Shown piece after piece: positions 16,618 through 22,500 of a DNA stretch of 22,500 nt (its first letter is position 1; each line of letters begins with the position of its first letter). The DNA comes from Cryptomeria japonica (taxonomy: Eukaryota > Streptophyta > Pinopsida > Cupressales > Cupressaceae): contig NW_026728926.1 of assembly GCF_030272615.1 (NCBI RefSeq), forward strand, positions 227,501 to 250,000. Reading direction: 5' to 3'. The notes below the pieces were generated by a model. The model saw only the letters and a program-made list of their open reading frames with translations, ran no database searches and was not told the origin of the DNA. The translations under genes were made by a program, and so were the position numbers.

Positions 16618-16938
16618 TGTGATGGACACGGCAAGTCTCCTGATTGCTATGCAGGAGCTCATCGTGAATCTCTATGCGGCCTTGGTATGGACTCGACCTG
16701 CGGAATGGTTCGGCAATGGTAGTCGCTCCAACACGTCCTTGCAATGGCCACAGAGGTGATTCGACTAGAGCTCCAGTCTAGCTTTTGGGTTGCTTGGCGG
16801 ACTGGTATAGCCGCGATCGAGTTCCGGCCATGAACGTTTTAGATAGCTCTTGGGCTTTCTGGGACGGAAGTCGGAAGTTTGGGCTGTTGTCCGATTTGAT
16901 GACCATTCTTCGGATGTGTGAGAATCGGACAAATAACT

Positions 16939-16949
16939 TATATAGGGGA
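16939..16949 (+). promoter_or_regulatory. Pol I promoter 12, class II
   Basis: TATATAGGGGA followed by CTGTG instead of GGTG, 441 bp after promoter 11. Confidence 0.84.
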
Positions 16950-16987
16950 CTGTGTTGTCTCACGCAGCCCCCTCCGTGCCCCTCTAT

Positions 16988-17058
16988 CTCGACCGATGTT
17001 GGTGCTTGAAAGGGTTGGGATCGCTCGGATTTATAAACGTGCACCACCATTTGTCGAG
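16988..17058 (+). promoter_or_regulatory. Class II downstream hairpin, unit 2
   Basis: Arms 16988-17005 and 17041-17058 pair at 16 of 18 positions counting one G-T. The 35-nt loop includes CGCTCGGAT. It starts about 44 nt after the initiation motif. Confidence 0.68.
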
Positions 17059-17428
17059 TGTGAGGGACGCGGCAGGTCTCCTAAATGCTATGCGGGCGCT
17101 CTCTGAGAATCTCTATCCGGCCTCGACACAGACTAGTCTTGCTGAATGGTTTGGCACTGGTAGTCGATCCAACACGTCGTTGTTGTGGCCGCCTAGGCGA
17201 TTCGATTCGAGCCCCCGTCTAGCTTTTGGGTTGCTTGGCGGATTTTGCCCTATCCGCAAGTGAGCTCGGTCCCTAAACGTTCGAGAAACCCGATTGCTAT
17301 GCGCCGACTCTCTTTCTTGCGAGCCTCCATCTAGCTTTTGGGTCTCTACGGAACGGAAGTCGGAATCTGGGACCGTTGTTTGATTCGACGAGGCAGACTA
17401 CGGTTGTGCGAGAATCGGACAAATAACT

Positions 17429-17439
17429 TATATAGGGGA
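17429..17439 (+). promoter_or_regulatory. Pol I promoter 13, candidate pre-rRNA gene promoter
   Basis: TATATAGGGGA with flank GAGAATCGGACAAATAACT, 490 bp after promoter 12. No further start motif is seen over the next 5 kb, and promoter-unit downstream sequence continues into the 188-bp array, so it is the most 18S-proximal promoter visible. An additional promoter beyond the window cannot be excluded. Confidence 0.82.
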
Positions 17440-17463
17440 GGTGTTGACTGGAGCATTCTCCCC

Positions 17464-17557
17464 CGTGCCCCTCTAACTCGACCAATGCTGGCGCTCGAAC
17501 GGTGGTAGCGCTCGGATTTTCATTGAGCGCCAGCATTGGTCGATTTAGAGGGGCATG
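17464..17557 (+). repeat. Near-perfect inverted repeat after promoter 13
   Basis: Arms 17464-17496 and 17525-17557 (33 nt each) pair except for one C/T mismatch (17477 with 17544) and one G-T (17465 with 17556), around a 28-nt loop containing CGCTCGGAT. The core starts about 43 nt after the initiation motif. It is the same element as in class II units 1 and 2, but far more perfect. Confidence 0.92.
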
Positions 17558-17798
17558 CGAGATTCCCGAATGCTATGCGAGGGCTCTAACGGAAATGTCT
17601 ATTGGTTTCGGTATGGATGCAATTGCGAGTGGTTCGGCAAAGGTAGTCGTTCCGATGCGTCCATGTCGTGGCCAAATCGATAATTCGATTTGAGCCCTCG
17701 TATAGCATTTGGGTCTCTCGATGTGATTCCGCATTCCAGTCCCTTTGGGCACTGCTTGAGCCGCATCCCAGGGGGTTCCCTTCCCAATAATCTGCCTC

Positions 17799-20700
17799 GC
17801 AACCCGATTGCTATGCGGTGAGGCTCCTCGGCCGCCTCGGAACTATCTGTGTATCAGACGCATCGCGGGATAAGGGGTTGGCAACGGTAGTCGCCCCAAG
17901 CGCGTCCGATGCTTGGACCATTCCGAGGCGGCCCTGAAGCCTCTTCCGTCTAGCCGTTGGGTCCTTCTCGCCGCATCCCTCGCCTCGCACCCCGATTGCT
18001 ATGCGGTGAGGCTCCTCGGCCGCCTCGGAACTATCTGTGTATCGGACGCGTCGCGGGATAAGGGGTTGTCACTGGTAGTCGCCCCAAGCGCGTCCGATGC
18101 TTGGACCATTCCGAGGCGGCCCTGAAGCCTCTTCCGTCTAGCCGTTGGGTCCTTCTCGCCGCATCCCTCGCCTCGCACCCCGATTGCTATGCGGTGAGGC
18201 TCCTCGGCCGCCTCGGAACTATCTGTGTATCGGACGCGTCGCGGGATAAGGGGTTGTCATTGGTAGTCGCCCCAAGCGCGTCCGATGCTTGGACCATTCC
18301 GAGGCGGCCCTGAAGCCTCTTCCGTCTAGCCGTTGGGTCCTTCTCGCCGCATCCCTCGCCTCGCACCCCGATTGCTATGCGGTGAGGCTCCTCGGCCGCC
18401 TCGGAACTATCTGTGTATCGGACGCGTCGCGGGATAAGGGGTTGTCACTGGTAGTCGCCCCAAGCGCGTCCGATGCTTGGACCATTCCGAGGCGGCCCTG
18501 AAGCCTCTTCCGTCTAGCCGTTGGGTCCTTCTCGCCGCATCCCTCGCCTCGCACCCCGATTGCTATGCGGTGAGGCTCCTCGGCCGCCTCGGAACTATCT
18601 GTGTATCGGACGCGTCGCGGGATAAGGGGTTGTCACTGGTAGTCGCCCCAAGCGCGTTCGATGCTTGGACCATTCCGAGGCGGCCCTGAAGCCTCTTCCG
18701 TCTAGCCGTTGGGTCCTTCTCGCCGCATCCCTCGCCTCGCACCCCGATTGCTATGCGGTGAGGCTCCTCGGCCGCCTTGGAACTATCTGTGTATCGGACG
18801 CGTCGCGGGATAAGGGGTTGTCACTGGTAGTCGCCCCAAGCGCGTCCGATGCTTAGACCATTCCGAGGCGGACCCGAAGCCTCTTCCGTCTAGCCGTTGG
18901 GTCCTTCTCGCCGCATCCTTCGCCTCGCACCCCGATTGCTATGCGGTGAGGCTCCTCGGCCGCCTCGGAACTATCTGTGTATCGGACGCGTCGCGGGATA
19001 AGGGGTTGTCACTGGTAGTCGCCCCAAGCGCGTCCGATGCTTGGACCATTCCGAGGCGGACCCGAAGCCTCTTCCGTCTAGCCGTTGGGTCCTTCTCGCC
19101 GCATCCCTCGCCTCGCACCCCGATTGCTATGCGGTGAGGCTCCTCGGCCGCCTTGGAACTATCTGTGTATCGGACGCGTCGCGGGATAAGGGGTTGTCAC
19201 TGGTAGTCGCCCCAAGCGCGTCCGATGCTTGGACCATTCCGAGGCGGACCCGAAGCCTCTTCCGTCTAGCCGTTGGGTCCTTCTCGCCGCATCCCTCGCC
19301 TCGCACCCCGATTGCTATGCGGTGAGGCTCCTCGGCCGCCTTGGAACTATCTGTGTATCGGACGCGTCGCGGGATAAGGGGTTGTCACTGGTAGTCGCCC
19401 CAAGCGCGTCCGATGCTTGGACCATTCCGAGGCGGACCCGAAGCCTCTTCCGTCTAGCCGTTGGGTCCTTCTCGCCGCATCCCTCGCCTCGCACCCCGAT
19501 TGCTATGCGGTGAGGCTCCTCGGCCGCCTTGGAACTATCTGTGTATCGGACGCGTCGCGGGATAAGGGGTTGTCACTGGTAGTCGCCCCAAGCGCGTCCG
19601 ATGCTTGGACCATTCCGAGGCGGCCCCGAAGCCTCTTCCGTGTAGCCGTTGGGTCCTTCTCGCCGCATCCCTCGCCTCGCACCCCGATTGCTATGCGGTG
19701 AGGCTCCTCGGCCGCCTTGGAACTATCTGTGTATCGGACGCGTCGCGGGATAAGGGGTTGTCACTGGTAGTCGCCCCAAGCGCGTCCGATGCTTGGACCA
19801 TTCCGAGGCGGCCCCGAAGCCTCTTCCGTGTAGCCGTTGGGTCCTTCTCGCCGCATCCCTCGCCTCGCACCCCGATTGCTATGCGGTGAGGCTCCTCGGC
19901 CGCCTTGGAACTATCTGTGTATCGGACGCGTCGCGGGATAAGGGGTTGTCACTGGTAGTCGCCCCAAGCGCGTCCGATGCTTGGACCATTCCGAGGCGGA
20001 CCTGAAGCCTCTTCCCTCTAGCCGTTGGGGCTTTCTCGCCGCATCCCTCGCCTCGCACCCTGATTGCTATGCTGTGAGGCTCCTCGGCCACCTTGGAACT
20101 ATCTGTGTATCGGACGCATCGCGGGATAAGGGGTTGGCAGTGGTAGTCGCCCCAAGCGCATCCGATGCTTGGACCATTCCGAGGCGGCCCTGCAGCCTCT
20201 TCCGTCTAGCCGTTGGGGCCATCTCGCCGCATCCCCCACCTCGCACCACGATTGCTATGCGGTGAGGCTCCTTGGCCGCCTCGGAACTATCTGTGTATCG
20301 GACGCATCGCGGGATAAGGGGTTGTCACTGGTAGTCGCCCCAAGCGCGTCCGATGCTTGGACTATTCCGAGGCGGCCCTGCAGCCTCTTCCGTCTAGCCG
20401 TTGGGGCCATCTCGCTGCATCCCCCACCTCCTCGGCCGCCTCGGAACTATCTGTGTATCGAACGCATCGCGGGATAAGGGGTTGGCAGTGGTAGTCGCCC
20501 CAAGCGCGTCCGATGCTTGGACTATTCCGAGGCAGCCCTGCAGCCTCTTCCGTCTAGCCTTTGGGGCCATCTCGCCGCATCCCTCGCCTCGCACCCCGAT
20601 TGCTATGCGGTGAGGCTCCTCGGCCGCCTGGGAACTATCTTCGTATCGGACGCATCGCGGGATAAGGGGTTGTCACTGGTAGTCGCCCCAAGCGCGTCCG

Positions 20701-21770
20701 ATGCTTGGACTATTCCGAGGCGGCCCTGTGGCCTCTTCCATCTAGCCGTTGGGGCCATCTCGCCGCATCCCCCACCTCGCACCCCGATTGCTATGCGGTG
20801 AGGCTCTTCGGCCGCCTTGGAACTATCTTCGTATCGGACGCATTGCGGGATAAGGGGTTGTCACTGGTAGTGGCCCCAAGCGCGTCCGATGCTTGGACTA
20901 TTCCGAGGCGGCCCTGCAGCCTCTTCCGTCTAGCCGTTGGGGCCATCTCGCCGCATCCCCCACCTCGCACCCCGATTGCTATGCGGTGAGGCTCCTCGGC
21001 CGCCTTGGAACTATCTTCGTATCGGACGCATCGCGGGATAAGGGGTTGTCACTGGTAGTCGCCCCAAGCGCGTCCGATGCTTGGACTATTCCGACGCGGC
21101 CCTGTGGCCTCTTCCGTCTAGCCGTTGGGGCCATCTCGCCGCATCCCCCACCTCGCACCCCGATTGCTATGCGGTGAGGCTCCTCGGCCGCCTTGGAACC
21201 ATCTTCGTATCGGACGCATCGCGGGATAGGGGGCTGTCACTGGTAGTCGCCCCAAGCGTGTCCGATGCTTGGACCATTCCTAGGCGGCCCTGAAGCCTCT
21301 TCCGTCTAGCCGTTGGGGCCTTCCCTCCCCATCCCTCGCCTCGCACCCCCGATTGCTATGCGGTGAGGCTCCTCGGCCGCCTTGGAACCATCTGTGTATC
21401 GGACGCATCGCGGGATAAGGGGTTGGCACTGGCAGTCGCCCCAAGCGCGTCCGATGCTTGGACCATTCCGAGGTGGCCCTGAAGCCTCTTCCGTCTAGCC
21501 GTTGGGGCCTTCCCGCCCCATCCCTCGCCTCGCACCCCGATTGATATGCGGTGAGGCTCCTCGGCCGCCTTGGAACTATCTGTGTATCGGACGCATCGCG
21601 GGATAAGGGGTTGGCACTGGTAGTCGTCCCAATCGCATCCGATGCTTGGACCATTCCGAGGCGGCCCTGCAGCCTCTTCCGTTTAGCCGTCGGGGCCTTC
21701 CCGCCGCATCCCTCGCCTCGCATCCCGATTCCTATGCGGTGAGTCTTCTCGGCCGCCGCGGAACTATACC
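17799..21770 (+). repeat. 188-bp tandem array in probable 5' ETS
   Basis: A partial left copy (17799-17924) is followed by copies starting at 17925, 18113, 18301, 18489, 18677, 18865, 19053, 19241, 19429, 19617, 19805, 19993, 20181, 20369, 20529, 20717, 20905, 21093, 21281, 21470 and 21658 (the last partial). Period is 188 bp, except copy 14 (160 bp, a 28-bp deletion near 20428 removing CCGATTGCTATGCGG) and copy 19 (189 bp). Diagnostic variants form blocks: CCCTGAAG early, ACCCGAAG at 18865-19616, CCCCGAAG with TGTAGCCG at 19617-19992, and CCATCTCGCC with CCCCCACC after 20.2 kb. Each copy opens a 60-94-codon frame, but the period is not a multiple of three, so these are not genes. Confidence 0.96.
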
Positions 21771-22259
21771 TGTTATTGCTACTGCATCCTTCGGCTGGTA
21801 ACCTCCTCTGCCGCCTTGGAACGTTCTCTTTGTCGGACGCGTCGCGGGATAAGGGGTTGGCACTGGTAGTCGCCCCAAGCGCGCCCGATGCATAGACCGC
21901 TCCGAGTCGACCTTGCTTTCAGCCTCTCACATGCATAGACCTCTCTGAGTCGACCCTGCAGCCTCTCACGTTTAGCCTTTGGAATCTCGCCTCACAACAT
22001 GATTGCTATCCTTGATGCATCCCTTGCCTCGAGCCCTGATTGCTTTCTTGGCTGCATCCCTCCTCTCCTCACAGCCCGGTTGTCATCACTGCTTCATCCG
22101 TCGCTTCATGCATTCTGGCTGCTGGGCCCTTCCCACCGCACACCTCGATTGCTATCTCTTCTGCATCACACACCCCGATTGCTATCTCTGCTACATCCCT
22201 CGGCTCTCACTTCTGCATCCTTCGCCTCACACCTCGATTGCTATCAATGCTGCATCCGT
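21771..22259 (+). repeat. Degenerate 188-bp relative and short CCGATTGCTAT subrepeats
   Basis: 21787-21905 keeps GACGCGTCGCGGGATAAGGG and TGGTAGTCGCCCCAAGCGCG. Then from about 21960 a segment of about 35-60 bp (CTGCATCC, CCTCACACC and CGATTGCTATC) recurs irregularly at least seven times. It looks like a local expansion of one part of the 188-bp unit. Confidence 0.72.
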
Positions 22260-22500
22260 AACCTCACACCCCGATTGCTATGCGGGGAGGCTCCTTGGCC
22301 GCCTTGGAAATTTCTGTGTGTCGGACGCACCGCGGGATAAGGGGTTGGCACTGGTAGTCGCCCCAAGTGCGCCCGATTCTTAGACCGCTTCGAGGTGACC
22401 TCGTAGCCTCTTTCGTCCAGGCTTCCTGCCTTCAACGCCCTTTTTACACCTCGATTGCTATGCGCGGGCTCGTTGGCGTCTATCACCTCTCTGCGAAGAG
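22260..22500 (+). repeat. Degenerate 188-bp copies at window end
   Basis: 22260-22395 aligns with most of a 188-bp unit (CCGATTGCTATGCGGGGAGG to CCCAAGTGCGCCCGATTCTTAG). 22396-22500 begins another (TAGCCTCTTTCGTCCAGG, CTCGATTGCTATGCG). The ETS is therefore not finished at the window end. Confidence 0.78.

Larger units (their letters stand above)
16381..16860 (+). repeat. Class II promoter unit 1
   Basis: Order: GTCGGAAGTTGTGGTC upstream block, start motif, hairpin, GATTGCTATGC, GGCAATGGTAGTCGCTCC, and CCAGTCTAGCTTTTGGG. The last three words recur in the two following units and in the 188-bp array, so the 188-bp unit derives from the same downstream sequence. Confidence 0.8.
16861..17340 (+). 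repeat. Class II promoter unit 2
   Basis: Same order as unit 1: GTCGGAAGTTTGGGCTG, promoter, hairpin, AATGCTATGCGGGCGC, GGCACTGGTAGTCGATCC, CCGTCTAGCTTTTGGG. An additional CCATCTAGCTTTTGGG near 17326 suggests a partial second tail. Confidence 0.8.
17341..17798 (+). repeat. Class II promoter unit 3 and start of probable 5' ETS
   Basis: GTCGGAATCTGGGACCG upstream, promoter at 17429, a near-perfect inverted repeat, then GAATGCTATGCGAGGGC, GGCAAAGGTAGTCGTTCC and CGTATAGCATTTGGGTC, running straight into the 188-bp array. It is the last start motif in the window. Confidence 0.8.

Noticed and set aside
18030-21620. GGATAAGGGG in each 188-bp copy, with ATCGGAC 13 bases before AGGGG as in real promoters
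   Set aside because: Alignment with the class II units puts this segment opposite TATGGACTCGACCTGCGGAATGG-type ETS sequence about 200 bp downstream of the promoter, so the resemblance to TATATAGGGG is probably coincidental.
17913-21742. Serial 70-94-codon open frames in the 188-bp array
   Set aside because: One per repeat copy, overlapping and frame-shifted by the 188-bp period. No ribosomal or coding context.
17799-21770. CRISPR-like regular repeats
   Set aside because: The whole 188-bp period is conserved with no unique spacers, and the context is plant rDNA.
1-22500. tRNA genes, transposase or reverse transcriptase domains, insertion sequences
   Set aside because: Reading the supplied translations and the sequence showed no recognisable domain, tRNA A/B-box pair with fold, or terminal inverted repeats with target duplications.

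Overview
The window reads as the intergenic spacer (IGS) of nuclear 35S/45S ribosomal DNA from a land plant, most likely a gymnosperm. Three things point there. (1) Two complete 5S rRNA genes on the minus strand (2551-2669 and 10474-10592), with box A at its canonical nucleotide 50 and the GC-rich variant positions I associate with gymnosperm 5S. (2) Thirteen copies of a plant RNA polymerase I initiation motif, TATATAGGGGA, all on the plus strand between 13303 and 17439. (3) Almost everything else is tandem repeats. I see no 18S, 5.8S or 26S sequence and no credible protein gene. By inference the 26S gene lies left of base 1 and the 18S gene right of base 22500, so this spacer would exceed 22.5 kb. 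The lineage call rests on recalled 5S features and is not proven.

Layout. 1-7923 is one complete (circularly permuted) long repeat unit. 7924-11847 is a second, partial copy at offset 7923, nearly identical to the first (I noticed two substitutions). Each copy holds GC-rich modules built around the palindrome GGTGCGCACC, AT-rich T-tract modules, one inverted 5S gene, an A-rich degenerate array and the start of a CACCC minisatellite. Within the unit, 4.17-8.55 kb is an older duplication of about 2.1-2.35 kb. From 11848 the CACCC minisatellite continues to about 13037.

13038-17439 is the promoter zone. Ten class I spacer promoters (flank AAATAGCT) come as a cluster of units about 157 bp long and a cluster of exactly 311-bp units, separated by a 38/52-bp minisatellite. 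They are followed by a 50/56-bp subrepeat and three class II promoters (flank AAATAACT) 441 and 490 bp apart. The last one, at 17429-17439, is the best candidate for the pre-rRNA gene promoter. 17799-21770 is a 188-bp tandem array (20 full copies plus ends) in the probable 5' external transcribed spacer (ETS), followed by degenerate relatives to the window end.

How it works together. Pol I would start on the plus strand at one or more of the 13 promoters and read through the 188-bp array toward 18S. Pol III would transcribe 5S on the opposite strand inside the upstream repeats. The most notable unexplained structures are two inverted-repeat (hairpin) elements at fixed distances downstream of the start motifs: one begins 35 nt downstream in class I and another about 44 nt downstream in class II. 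Both show paired substitutions that preserve pairing.
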